Shown piece by piece: positions 32,807 to 41,139 of a stretch of 64,000 nt of DNA. The position numbers were made by a program, and so were the translations under genes. Source of the stretch: Halobacteriovorax sp. HLS (GTDB lineage Bacteria > Bdellovibrionota > Bacteriovoracia > Bacteriovoracales > Bacteriovoracaceae); contig NZ_QOCL01000002.1 of NCBI RefSeq assembly GCF_004006665.1, forward strand, positions 62,001 to 126,000, given 5' to 3'. Within the stretch, counting starts at the first letter, position 1, and every line of letters starts with the position of its first letter. Under the pieces are notes generated by a model. It saw only the letters and a program-made list of their open reading frames with translations, ran no database searches and had not been told where the DNA came from.

Positions 32807-33277
32807 TTAGTCGCTAGATACAGGAATTATAGTTTCAAGATATTCATCTTGATCATAAACATTACGAATTTTCTCAACTAATACGATTCCACCAGGAAGA
32901 ATTGCTTTAATCTCAGCATTGTTCTCACCTAGTTTCATACCCTCTTTTAGAATATAAGATTCTTCCCCAAGTTTTCCTTGGTCATTTATGGTTTTGGCCA
33001 CAGCTCGTCTTTCATTTCCAATAAGAATACCGGTTATTTTTATTTTATCGATCGGTGTCGCATCTATTGTAGGAATATTACTAAATACAGAGCGTGTTCC
33101 AGGATAGTCTTTTTTTCCTCTGCTTCTTCTACGCAGTTCTCTTTTAAATGGATCACGTAACTCTAGCGGATTCTTAACACTGGTTTGATTATCTTTGATA
33201 AGCTTAGGCGCTTTGGCATTTACAGAAAAAGTAAAACCTATAACTATGAACGTAATTAGAATAGTTTTTTGAATCAT
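32807..33277 (-). CDS. pilP: type IV pilus alignment protein PilP
   Basis: PilP joins the PilN-PilO inner-membrane complex to the PilQ secretin. The 156 residues have an N-terminal signal sequence ending near SVNA, then a flexible basic region with LELRDPFKRE (the conserved R-D-P-F motif). A beta-rich domain follows (KIKITGILIGNERRAVAK, YILKEGMKLG, ILPGGIVLVEKI). There is no lipobox cysteine, although PilP is usually a lipoprotein. Gene order M-N-O-P-Q and two-base spacing to pilO support the call. Confidence 0.9.
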   Translation of the reverse strand: MIQKTILITFIVIGFTFSVNAKAPKLIKDNQTSVKNPLELRDPFKRELRRRSRGKKDYPGTRSVFSNIPTIDATPIDKIKITGILIGNERRAVAKTINDQGKLGEESYILKEGMKLGENNAEIKAILPGGIVLVEKIRNVYDQDEYLETIIPVSSD

Positions 33278-33279
33278 CT

Positions 33280-33936
33280 TTATCTCTTCTTTCTACGTTT
33301 ACGTGGCTTTACTACTTTTTTCTTTGTTTTATTTTTAAATTCATTTTCAATCGCTTGGATACCACGGTCTTCTTTATAATTTTCATTATAGCGGTATGTT
33401 TCAATTATAACATCACCATTAATTATCTGAAACCTTCCTCTTTGCTTTTTTTGAACATTTTCTAAAAAGAGTCTTTTTACATTAAGAATCGTCGATTCAG
33501 CACCGATCTTTTCCATCAAAAGAAGAAATTGTAGATATGTACCAGAGGCCTTAAAATTATATCTCTTTGCCATATAGAAACCTTTATCTATTTCGTCTAA
33601 AGGTGTCAGATAAATATTCTTTATATTAATTTGTTCGGCAATATTTTTTATATTTGAAAGGTTCTTAGTATCATCAATTGTATTTGGGAGCTTCTTCTGA
33701 AGATTCTCTATTTCTTTTGCGACAAGTTCAATTCTTCCCTTTGCAGCTTCAACATCTTTCAAGTAGCTATTCAATTGCTTTTTTTCTTTCTTGGCCTTTC
33801 TTATCTTGTTTTGAATGACAGGAACTTGAGCAAGCTCAGATTCAATTTTTTCATTATTTTCTAACCAATGCGTATAAACACCAAAAGCTATGTAAATGAA
33901 GATAAAATAATGTATTTTACTAATTAATAACTTCAT
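33280..33936 (-). CDS. pilO: type IV pilus alignment protein PilO
   Basis: PilO is a bitopic inner-membrane protein that pairs with PilN. The 218 residues have one membrane helix near the N-terminus (YFIFIYIAFGVYTHW), a long coiled coil (about 25-85), and a ferredoxin-like periplasmic domain with LSNIKNIAEQINIKNIYLTP and YNFKASGTYLQFLLLMEKIG. The C-terminus ends in an unusually basic Lys/Arg run after FKNK. It abuts pilN with no gap. Confidence 0.92.
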   Translation of the reverse strand: MKLLISKIHYFIFIYIAFGVYTHWLENNEKIESELAQVPVIQNKIRKAKKEKKQLNSYLKDVEAAKGRIELVAKEIENLQKKLPNTIDDTKNLSNIKNIAEQINIKNIYLTPLDEIDKGFYMAKRYNFKASGTYLQFLLLMEKIGAESTILNVKRLFLENVQKKQRGRFQIINGDVIIETYRYNENYKEDRGIQAIENEFKNKTKKKVVKPRKRRKKR

Positions 33937-34548
33937 CTATTGTTGCCAAGGGTCGAACTTATCAATTCTTCCAGAAATTGTGAATTCTTGTATTCTGTAA
34001 TTAGAGCCTGGCTCCTCTTCAACAGTTTTAGACTCACTAAGGTTTAGAGGTTGGTCAAAAAACCCTGCACTATTTGCGTTAGAAATGAACTCACCAATGC
34101 TTGAGTAGAGTACACCTCCACCTTTAATAACAATTGTTTTATCTTCTTCAATTAGAAATGAATCAAACCAAATATCTTTTGGAACTCTTCTAGCAAGTTT
34201 CTCCATTAGAAGCCCAGGATTTCTTTTCTCTTGAAGTATTAAATCAACTTGCACACTTCTCTTTTGAAGCTTAGCAACCTGCTTATTAAAAGCTTCAAGT
34301 CTGTCTTTAATATCCTTATTTCCTTTCAGTTCTTTATTTAATTTTGAATATTGGCTTCGTAATTGTACAAGCTCTTCAGTAACTTTTTCGAAGTCAGCCT
34401 TCCAAGTAGGATAAATAAACCATTCTGGGACAAAACTAAGCATCATAACAAAAGCTAAAGCTTTTAGATTTAAATCAGCAAAATCTATACCGAGAACAAC
34501 AGGCATTTTAAATGGGGCTTTCTGCTCTAGCAGATTTACCTTAATCAT
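33937..34548 (-). CDS. pilN: type IV pilus alignment protein PilN
   Basis: PilN binds PilM through its short cytoplasmic N-terminus and PilO in the periplasm. The 203 residues begin MIKVNLLEQ, a good match to the conserved M-I-x-x-N-L-L PilM-binding motif. A membrane helix, a coiled coil (about 55-110) and a domain with LLMEKLARRVPKDIWFDSFLIEE and IKGGGVLYSSIGEFISN follow. It abuts both pilM and pilO. Confidence 0.93.
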   Translation of the reverse strand: MIKVNLLEQKAPFKMPVVLGIDFADLNLKALAFVMMLSFVPEWFIYPTWKADFEKVTEELVQLRSQYSKLNKELKGNKDIKDRLEAFNKQVAKLQKRSVQVDLILQEKRNPGLLMEKLARRVPKDIWFDSFLIEEDKTIVIKGGGVLYSSIGEFISNANSAGFFDQPLNLSESKTVEEEPGSNYRIQEFTISGRIDKFDPWQQ

Positions 34549-35652
34549 TTAATCTAACCTCATCGCTAATCCTAATACGGCAGCGCCTCTATAGGCGATT
34601 TCATTTAACTGCTCTTCTTTTATATTTTTCTTGTCATAATCAATCGCTTCAAAAGGATTCATTATACTAACACTAATACCTAGTAGGGCCTCTAGACCTT
34701 CAATAAGTCCTGGAATTAAACAACTCCCACCTGTTAAGACACATTCTACAAACGACTCATCAGAAGTAGAGCTTATATAGAAATCTATCGTCTTTTTAAT
34801 TTCACTAAAGAAATTTTCAACAACGTCATCAATAATCTCGAGAATCTCTTCAGGTAAATTCCCATTTTCATCCCCATTACATTTCAAGTCTTCAGCTTCG
34901 TAATAGTTAACACCCATTTGTCTCTGAATTTCTTCAGTTATCATAACTCCACCAATATCAATCTCTTTGGTGAACATAATCTTATGATTCTTATAAATGA
35001 CAAATTCTGTTTTCTGGGCACCTAAGTCGATAAGTATCCATGACTGACTTCCATCCTCAAGCTTTTCATCGTAAACAACTTCAAAAACATTCGTAATGGC
35101 AAGAACCCCAAGGTCTATTACCTTTGGAATCAAATCAATACTCTCATAAAGTGCTTTATAACTATCTACGGTTTCACCTTTGGCAGCAGCAACAATAACA
35201 TCAACACCACCACCTTCATTTTCACCAACTATGTGAAAAGAAACTTTAGATGTCTCTACACTGAAAGGAATGTACTGCTCAACTTCCCATGAAACTTGAT
35301 CTTCAATCTCTTCATAAGAACCTCCTGCAAGCTGAAGCTTTCTAGCAACTGTATTAGGCCCTGATAGAGATATTGCAACATTAGAACAACTAGAGCCAGA
35401 CTTCTCTATAGCTTTTAATATCGCTTCTTTGAGCTCATCCTCTTTCTGGATATCATCTTCGATAATAGTTCCCTCAGGAAGTGGCTCAGAAGCATAGGCC
35501 ACAAGAGTAAACCCGGCCTCAGCGCTACCAGTCATCTGAGCAACCTTGACACTACTTAAACCGATATCCACGCCAATAATACCCTTGGAGCCAACCTTCA
35601 GGCTGCTCTTAATTTTATTTAACGCGTTAGTAATAGCTTTTTTTGTGTCCAA
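34549..35652 (-). CDS. pilM: type IV pilus actin-like ATPase PilM
   Basis: PilM is an FtsA-like cytoplasmic protein that links the motor side to PilN. The 367 residues have GIIGVDIGLSSVKVAQM (phosphate 1), VSWEVEQYIPF, ILIDLGAQKTEFVIY (phosphate 2) and ECVLTGGSCLIPGL (adenosine motif). It uses a TTG start (35652) after GGGAT; no ATG lies near the conserved N-terminus. A sigma-70-type promoter sits in the 85-base gap behind pilD, so pilMNOP(Q) can be transcribed separately. Confidence 0.95.
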   Translation of the reverse strand: MDTKKAITNALNKIKSSLKVGSKGIIGVDIGLSSVKVAQMTGSAEAGFTLVAYASEPLPEGTIIEDDIQKEDELKEAILKAIEKSGSSCSNVAISLSGPNTVARKLQLAGGSYEEIEDQVSWEVEQYIPFSVETSKVSFHIVGENEGGGVDVIVAAAKGETVDSYKALYESIDLIPKVIDLGVLAITNVFEVVYDEKLEDGSQSWILIDLGAQKTEFVIYKNHKIMFTKEIDIGGVMITEEIQRQMGVNYYEAEDLKCNGDENGNLPEEILEIIDDVVENFFSEIKKTIDFYISSTSDESFVECVLTGGSCLIPGLIEGLEALLGISVSIMNPFEAIDYDKKNIKEEQLNEIAYRGAAVLGLAMRLD

Positions 35653-35683
35653 TTTTTATCCCTATAGGAAAAGTATAATATTA

Positions 35684-35713
35684 ATTATAGCTTATTAAAA
35701 CTATTGATTTCAA
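35684..35713 (-). promoter_or_regulatory. sigma-70-like promoter of the pilMNOP unit
   Basis: On the minus strand TTGAAA (35713-35708), an 18-base spacer and TATAAT (35689-35684) lie 32 bases before the pilM TTG. The -10 is perfect and the -35 matches five of six bases (TTGACA). Confidence 0.65.
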
Positions 35714-35737
35714 GGTATTACTGCACATGCTAAGAAC

Positions 35738-36517
35738 TTAAATACTCCAGATAGAAGAAAAACTCTTAAAGGCACTTGGAAAGAATATTTGAAACACCGC
35801 AACAATAATAATAAATGGTCCAAATGCTAGTCTCGATTTCCGACTCATTTTTCCAATAGACATCATAAAAAGACTAAAGATTGCACCAAAGAAACAGCTT
35901 AAAAAAATATTATTAATAATATTTACTGGCCCTAAAATTATTCCCAAAGCAGCATATAGCTTAATATCGCCACCGCCTAATCCTACTTCTCCTTTAAGTT
36001 TGTAGAATACATAAGTAACAAAATATGGGAAAGCGAATCCCACTAAAAGCCCAAATCCAATATACTCAAGAGATCTAAAATACAAAGAATGGACCAAAAA
36101 TAATGAAGCCAAGTAAATATTGATAGAATTTGGTAAGATTTTATGTTGAATATCAATTACAAAGTGGCACAACAGAGCACAAAAAACGCTAAAGTAAAAA
36201 AAGTACAGCATCAGGTTATAAGAGCTTAAAACTGTCGGAGCAAGAATAACTGAAACCATACCTACAAATAACTCGACTGAAGGATATAAGATGCTGTAAC
36301 TGGTCTTACAATTTGAACATTTTCCTCTTAAGAAAATATAACTTACTACAGGTATATTTTCATACCAAGAAATTGTCTTTTTACAACTTGTGCAATGAGA
36401 TCTTGGAACGGCAATATTAATACCTCTAGGGACTCGGTAAATTACAGCGTTTAAAAAACTACCAACGAGAAGTCCAAAAACAAGAAATATAGCAATTAAT
36501 ATTAATTCAGGATTCAA
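35738..36517 (-). CDS. pilD: prepilin peptidase/N-methyltransferase PilD
   Basis: PilD cleaves the prepilin leader at the cytoplasmic face and methylates the new N-terminus. The 259 residues contain GSFLNAVIYRVPRG, two CxxC pairs (CTSCKK, CSNCKT) that bind zinc, and the catalytic aspartates in FVIDIQHKILPN and GGGDIKLYAALG. Several membrane helices are evident. It starts with TTG, overlapping the stop of pilI by four bases (TTGA), which indicates coupled translation. Its substrate PilA is at 39.0 kb. Confidence 0.95.
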   Translation of the reverse strand: MNPELILIAIFLVFGLLVGSFLNAVIYRVPRGINIAVPRSHCTSCKKTISWYENIPVVSYIFLRGKCSNCKTSYSILYPSVELFVGMVSVILAPTVLSSYNLMLYFFYFSVFCALLCHFVIDIQHKILPNSINIYLASLFLVHSLYFRSLEYIGFGLLVGFAFPYFVTYVFYKLKGEVGLGGGDIKLYAALGIILGPVNIINNIFLSCFFGAIFSLFMMSIGKMSRKSRLAFGPFIIIVAVFQIFFPSAFKSFSSIWSI

Positions 36518-37290
36518 TCGAAACTCTTTTTATCAAAAATAAACATTGATACAACTAATAACATTAAACAATAAAAAATTCCGTATAGAAGCCCATATGA
36601 TAGGTAGTTATCAGGAAGTGATTTTTCATAAAGTAGAAAATTCTTAATATTAAGCTTTGATAAGTCAGGTAAAGTATATTTTCCAATATTAGAGATAAAC
36701 CTTATAAACTCATTGTTTTTTGTAAAAGATAAATCATGTACTTTTGAGATGGCATGCCCACATATAAAAACTGTAATCGTATTTATAATAGAGATTGCCT
36801 GATTGGTAACCATTGAAAAAAGAATAACCACAAGAAGAACGATAGAGCTTTCAATATAGGTAAATAAGAAATTCCAAAGCAAAAGATTAGAATACTGTCC
36901 TCCTAAATAAAAAAAGAGTAACAGTGTAACGCTCATAAGAATCAAAATATTAACAAAGAGAATCCCTAACAATCCAAGAACTCTTCCAGTTAAGAATTCT
37001 TTTCTTGATATAGGTCTTGAAAGAATCATATAAAGTGTTCGATTTTCGACTTCTTTAATCAGAAGACTTGAACCCATAAAGATTGCAATTGCGATACTAG
37101 ATATTGTTGTTACTCCTAATCCGAAATCTATTGCAACCCTCGATGGAACACCATAAGTAAACTCAGTTGCGACATAGGAAACTCCGAGTAAGGCCAAACT
37201 TAACATTAGAACATTCATGAGAATTTTACTCTTGTATAGCTCTAAGAAAGTGAATCTCGCGATAACCCATACTTTGAAGTTATATTTCAT
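36514..37290 (-). CDS. pilI: ABC transporter permease of the pilus locus (PilI-like)
   Basis: The 258 residues are an ABC-2 type permease with about six membrane helices and no ATPase. NRTLYMILSRPISRKEFLTGR is the conserved cytoplasmic coupling segment of this family. In Myxococcus xanthus, pilG-pilH-pilI lie between pilA and pilD and are needed for pilus assembly; PilH is the ATPase and PilI the membrane partner. The identical position here supports the name. It overlaps pilH by 11 bases and pilD by four. The substrate is not known. Confidence 0.75.
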   Translation of the reverse strand: MKYNFKVWVIARFTFLELYKSKILMNVLMLSLALLGVSYVATEFTYGVPSRVAIDFGLGVTTISSIAIAIFMGSSLLIKEVENRTLYMILSRPISRKEFLTGRVLGLLGILFVNILILMSVTLLLFFYLGGQYSNLLLWNFLFTYIESSIVLLVVILFSMVTNQAISIINTITVFICGHAISKVHDLSFTKNNEFIRFISNIGKYTLPDLSKLNIKNFLLYEKSLPDNYLSYGLLYGIFYCLMLLVVSMFIFDKKSFD

Positions 37291-38176
37291 ATATAACCTC
37301 TTCTAAAGTTACATGACTCTTTCTTATTTCATCTATAGAAATGGAGTTTTTTACTAAGTTATTAACTAAATTATCTTTTTCATCAGGACCGACAGTTAAG
37401 CGTATTTTCTCACCAAGTGTTTCATAATCTAAAGTTTCTACGAAATCATTAATACTCTTACTATCAATGAAAATATAGAACTTTTCATCTGTGTTTTCAG
37501 AGATCAGCCTTTCTATACTCCCCTCGTACGTAAGCTGTCCTTTATTAAGAACAACTGTCTTTGTACATATTTCTTCAATATCTGAAACAATATGACTCGA
37601 GAAAAAAACAGTCTTCCCTTTTTTGTTAAGAGCAACCAAATGATCTTTTATTTCTTTTCTTCCAACAGGATCAAGTCCACTAAGAGGTTCATCCAGAATA
37701 ATTAAATCTGGGTCATGAATAAGAGTTGCGACAAACCCCAGTCTCTGCAACATTCCCTTGGAATATCCTCGTATATCTCGGTCCAGCGCATGATCTATTT
37801 TAAACTCTCTAGATAGCAATTCTGTTCTTTCTCGAATGATCCTCTTATCCAATTCAGAAATTATTGCAACATATTCAATAAACTCTCTTCCTTTTAAATA
37901 TGGATAAAAGTACGGTCTTTCTGGCAAAAAACCTATTTTCTTAAAAATTTCTTTTTTACTCTTTCCAAGCTTAGGATCGAATACAATTTCTCCTTTATCA
38001 CATGGTATAAAACCCATAATAATTTTCAAAAGAGTGGTCTTTCCTGCACCATTAGCACCTAAAAAGCCAACAATTTCACCTTCATTTATATCAAAGCTAA
38101 CTTTGTCTAAGGCATTGAAGCTCTTGCTCCAAAAGTCTTGCTTAAATGATTTAGTAATATCTTTAACTTTCAACAT
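37280..38176 (-). CDS. pilH: ABC transporter ATPase of the pilus locus (PilH-like)
   Basis: The 298 residues are a complete ABC ATPase: Walker A GFLGANGAGKTTL, Q-loop region IGFLPERPYFYP, signature YSKGMLQRLG, Walker B LIILDEPLSGLDP and the switch His in FFSSHIVSD. The C-terminal 80 residues are the extra domain common in ABC-2 exporters. Its ATG lies only 26 bases from that of the divergent pilG. Ribosome-site sequence before the ATG is weak. Confidence 0.8.
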   Translation of the reverse strand: MLKVKDITKSFKQDFWSKSFNALDKVSFDINEGEIVGFLGANGAGKTTLLKIIMGFIPCDKGEIVFDPKLGKSKKEIFKKIGFLPERPYFYPYLKGREFIEYVAIISELDKRIIRERTELLSREFKIDHALDRDIRGYSKGMLQRLGFVATLIHDPDLIILDEPLSGLDPVGRKEIKDHLVALNKKGKTVFFSSHIVSDIEEICTKTVVLNKGQLTYEGSIERLISENTDEKFYIFIDSKSINDFVETLDYETLGEKIRLTVGPDEKDNLVNNLVKNSISIDEIRKSHVTLEEVIYEI

Positions 38177-38202
38177 TTGCTTTTTCGTTTTAAACTAAAT
38201 GC

Positions 38203-39000
38203 ATGAATAAAATCAGCATTAGAAGATTTGTATATATTCCCATTATAGTTACTTTGTGTTTTTTTACAAACTTGATAAATACAAATTTGAAAAAACCTGT
38301 CTTATCAATCTCAAAAGAGGAGTCAGCATATAACTTTGGTCCTCTTTCATTAAAGATTGCATCTGCTGGCAACGAAAGATTATTGGCTAGTATTCTTTGG
38401 ATTCAAACTCTTTTAGAAAGCGATGAGGAACATTATAAAAAAGATGACGGTAATTCATGGATGTTTTATAGGTTTAATTCTATTTCTTATTTAACTCCAA
38501 ATTTCTATGAAAATTACCTCTTTGGAGGTAAATATCTCTCAATCATTAAAGACGATATCTATGGAGCAGAAACTATTTATGAAAAAGGCTTACGTATCTA
38601 TCCAGAGGATTATGAGCTAATAAAGGATGCTGCTTTTAATTATTACTTTGAGATAAAAGATTATGACAAGGCCATTACTCTCTATAAGAAAATTCTAAAT
38701 CACCCACGTATTGAAAAAGAGTTCTCTCTTTTACCTAGTATAATCGCAAAGGCCATACACAAAAGAGGAAGTCCTGAAGAAGCATATGCAGTTTTACTCA
38801 CACAGTACAAGACAACAAAAATAGAAGCGATTAAAAAGCGCTTAGCGCTTAGACTTTACTCCATCAAGGCCATCATAGATTTAGAGTGTCTTAATTCTGA
38901 AAAAAAAGACTGTAGCAATTATGATTTCTTTAACTATCCATATATTAAAAATAAGAATGGAAGCTTTTCTTCGAAATATCAATTCAAGTATTACAAATAA
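38203..39000 (+). CDS. pilG: PilG-like membrane-anchored TPR protein, divergent from pilH
   Basis: The 265 residues have one N-terminal membrane helix (VYIPIIVTLCFFTNLI), then a periplasmic helical region with TPR-like pairs (YGAETIYEKGLRIYPEDYELIKDAAFNYYFEIKDYDKAITLYKKIL). Position next to pilH/pilI between pilA and pilD suggests it is the PilG member of the PilGHI module; I have not matched the sequence itself to M. xanthus PilG. It is the only pil gene on the plus strand. There is no visible ribosome site; ATG 38203 overlaps a three-codon frame that starts at 38199 and ends at 38210. A leaderless or very short transcript is possible. Confidence 0.55.
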   Translation: MNKISIRRFVYIPIIVTLCFFTNLINTNLKKPVLSISKEESAYNFGPLSLKIASAGNERLLASILWIQTLLESDEEHYKKDDGNSWMFYRFNSISYLTPNFYENYLFGGKYLSIIKDDIYGAETIYEKGLRIYPEDYELIKDAAFNYYFEIKDYDKAITLYKKILNHPRIEKEFSLLPSIIAKAIHKRGSPEEAYAVLLTQYKTTKIEAIKKRLALRLYSIKAIIDLECLNSEKKDCSNYDFFNYPYIKNKNGSFSSKYQFKYYK

Positions 39001-39022
39001 AAAAGGCCCCTTAATAGGGGCC
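38999..39022 (-). terminator. terminator after pilA
   Basis: On the minus strand GGCCCC-TATTAA-GGGGCC forms a six-base all-GC stem followed by six T residues, 27 bases after the pilA stop. On the plus strand there is no T-run, so it mainly serves pilA. A strong terminator fits a highly expressed pilin gene. Confidence 0.9.
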
Positions 39023-39048
39023 CTTCGCTAATAAGAATTTTGTTATAA

Positions 39049-39642
39049 CTAGAAACCTCTATTTAACTCAAGAAGTCTCTTGTTTTCATCAATTGCCCAC
39101 TGAGAAGCTAGTGCGGCAGTGTTATTTGCTGAATCAACAACACCAATTGCACCTGAAACAAAGAAGTTACCGTTGGCTTCAACTTGAACACCAGTTGCTC
39201 CGTTTGTATATCTAGCAGCAACCTGAGCAGCTAATTGAGCAAGGTTGGCTTGAGTCATTGTCGCCCCCCCCACTGATCTATTAGCATCTCCACCTGTTTC
39301 AGAACCACCGTTATTACAGTTACCTGAGTTACCATCGTTGGCATCAACAACCGCATTTCCACCAGCTTCACCTGTAGGAAAACCTACAGCGTAGTAGTTA
39401 CCTGCTGTTGGAGCAGAATATCCAGCAAACCCTAGACATGTTGCAAATGCATCAAAGTCTGATTGAAGTGCAGTTTCCGCAGAATAAATCGAAGCTAACT
39501 GAAGCTTAGCTTCTGAAGTCTTCGTTTTAGATTGATATTGTTTAAAGTTAGGGATAGCAACAGCTGATAAAATACCAATAATTGCAACCACGACCATAAG
39601 CTCCACTAGCGTAAAGCCTTCTTGATTTTTCAAGCTTTTCAT
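39049..39642 (-). CDS. pilA: type IV major pilin PilA
   Basis: PilA is the pilus subunit. The 197-residue prepilin has a nine-residue leader MKSLKNQEG, the cleavage site before [18 protein letters not shown], with the conserved Glu5. A variable, Gly/Ala/Asn-rich globular domain follows, with two cysteines (in FATCLGF and SGNCNNG) that could form the pilin disulphide. I start at ATG 39642, five bases after a very strong ribosome site (GGAAGGAGG); a TTG seven codons upstream would place that site inside the gene and is rejected. The coding sequence holds a run of eight G (residues 124-127), unusual in this AT-rich DNA. It lies between pilC and pilG, with its own promoter and terminator. Confidence 0.96.
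   Translation of the reverse strand: MKSLKNQEGFTLVELMVVVAIIGILSAVAIPNFKQYQSKTKTSEAKLQLASIYSAETALQSDFDAFATCLGFAGYSAPTAGNYYAVGFPTGEAGGNAVVDANDGNSGNCNNGGSETGGDANRSVGGATMTQANLAQLAAQVAARYTNGATGVQVEANGNFFVSGAIGVVDSANNTAALASQWAIDENKRLLELNRGF
39264..39271 (-). repeat. G8 homopolymer inside pilA
   Basis: Eight consecutive C on the plus strand (G on the coding strand) cover the codons for Val124-Gly-Gly-Ala127 of the pilin. Such tracts slip during replication; a gain or loss of one base would shift the pilin reading frame after the conserved N-terminal helix. Confidence 0.8.
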
Positions 39643-39688
39643 AAAGCCTCCTTCCTTTGCCAAATTTAGATTGGCGATTAATTTTTTA

Positions 39689-39709
39689 TTACTTCATTTA
39701 GAGAAGTAA
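39689..39709 (-). other. hairpin in the pilA leader
   Basis: TTACTTC and GAAGTAA pair as a perfect seven-base stem around a seven-base loop, within the long pilA leader. No U-tract follows on the minus strand, so it is more likely a leader-stability or control element than a terminator for pilC. Confidence 0.45.
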
Positions 39710-39801
39710 CGGATTAGTTAAGATCAGAGTCATCATCCATTTTAGAAAACCTATTTTAAAAGTATTTAGAACTCTCAAAATAAAATTTACCCTGGCCAAT
39801 G

Positions 39802-39830
39802 GTTAAGCTCTTAACTTGTTTATAATTATA
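39802..39830 (-). promoter_or_regulatory. candidate pilA promoter with an operator-like inverted repeat
   Basis: On the minus strand a perfect TATAAT (39830-39825) is followed, about ten bases on, by GTTAAG-AG-CTTAAC (39815-39802), a perfect inverted repeat that would cover the start site. The -35 region is poor, so an activator may be needed or the symmetric site may bind a repressor. The leader would be about 175 bases. The rest of the gap between pilC and pilA (39643-39913) holds nothing else I can support, and no sigma-54 site. Confidence 0.45.
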
Positions 39831-39913
39831 TCATCTTAAAGAAATGATTCTAACTTTAGTAAAATAATATTCTTTTATGAATCAATAAAACATCAGTATT
39901 TTCAACAACTTGC

Positions 39914-41134
39914 TTAGTCGGAACCTCCAGCACTCATAAACATTGGTAGATACATAGCAACTAGAATTGCTGCAATAATACCACCTAAAACGACAATAAT
40001 AATTGGCTCAATCATTTTAGTCATTCCACCAACGAGAGTATTAACTTCATCCTCAAAAACGTCAGATACCTTTTCAAGCATTTGGTCAATTTGACCAGTT
40101 TGCTCACCTACTTTAATCATCTGCGATACCATGTCAGGAAAGTAATCAATTTTCATTAGGGGTTCAGTAAGGGTTTTACCTTGGACAACTTCTTTTTTAA
40201 TATTTCGTACATCTTCTGCTATCACACCATTATCTATGGTCTCAACGCAAATATCTAAAGAATCTATTAGTGAAACACCAGCACTTAACATTGTTGCAAG
40301 TGTTCTAGAAAAAGTACTTAGATTTCCTTTGATAATTATTAGCCCAAATATAGGCATCATCATCATCATTTTATCAAAGATAATTTTCCCACTTGGTGTT
40401 TTTACATAACTATTTAGGATAACTCCTAATACAAAGAGTCCTCCAATCATTTTCATTGAATGGTCGCCTAAGAAAGCAGAAGTATCAATTACCATCTGGG
40501 TAATCCAAGGCGGTTTTTGACCAGTATCTTTTAGCATCCCGACAAACTGAGGAACAACAAATACCATCATCCCCCATATAACTAAAAAACCCACCATGGT
40601 TACGATAAATGGATACATCATAGCAGACTTAATTTGGGCCTTCGTCTTTTCTTGCTTTTCCATATGAATTGAGAGCTTATTCAGAATCTCGTCAAGAATA
40701 CCACCAGTCTCACCTGCTTTAACAAGATTACAATAGAGCTTATTAAAGCCCTTTTGCTTTTCCATAGCTTCAGCAATAGTCTGTCCCTCTCCAACTTCTC
40801 TTGCAATGTTCTTTACGGCCTTTTTTAAAACAGGCTGTTTTTCGGACTTATAAATGATTTCTAGTGAGGATAAAATAGGAACACCTGCATTAATCATAAT
40901 TGCTAATTGCTTAGTAAAATTTGCAAGTTCCTTAGGACCAAAAGGCGCAGCAAATCCTTTATCAACCATCCACTCCCCGAGGTCAAATTCGAGAATCGAA
41001 GGAGGCATGATTTTCTTGGCCCTAATTTTTTCATTACGAAGTAATCTTCTAACTTCTTTTTCAGAATTAGCCTGAACAGAGCCAGAAACTCTCTTTCCAT
41101 CTTTATTAAAACCTTCGTATCTCCAATTCGCCAT
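39914..41134 (-). CDS. pilC: type IV pilus inner-membrane platform protein PilC
   Basis: PilC is the platform that the PilB and PilT motors turn to add or remove pilins. The 406 residues begin WRYEGFNKDGKRVSG and contain two GspF-type domains: LANFTKQLAIMINAGVPILSSLE, and in the second half FSRTLATMLSAGVSLIDSLD. The PDMVSQMIKVGEQTGQID segment and a C-terminal membrane helix (MIEPIIIVVLGGIIAAILVAMY) follow. Length and order after pilT are standard. In M. xanthus the pilSR regulators follow pilC; here pilA comes next. Confidence 0.96.
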   Translation of the reverse strand: MANWRYEGFNKDGKRVSGSVQANSEKEVRRLLRNEKIRAKKIMPPSILEFDLGEWMVDKGFAAPFGPKELANFTKQLAIMINAGVPILSSLEIIYKSEKQPVLKKAVKNIAREVGEGQTIAEAMEKQKGFNKLYCNLVKAGETGGILDEILNKLSIHMEKQEKTKAQIKSAMMYPFIVTMVGFLVIWGMMVFVVPQFVGMLKDTGQKPPWITQMVIDTSAFLGDHSMKMIGGLFVLGVILNSYVKTPSGKIIFDKMMMMMPIFGLIIIKGNLSTFSRTLATMLSAGVSLIDSLDICVETIDNGVIAEDVRNIKKEVVQGKTLTEPLMKIDYFPDMVSQMIKVGEQTGQIDQMLEKVSDVFEDEVNTLVGGMTKMIEPIIIVVLGGIIAAILVAMYLPMFMSAGGSD

Positions 41135-41139
41135 CTAAA

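Noticed and set aside
39643-39663. Upstream TTG start for pilA
   Set aside because: It would place the GGAAGGAGG ribosome site inside the coding sequence and lengthen the prepilin leader unnaturally.
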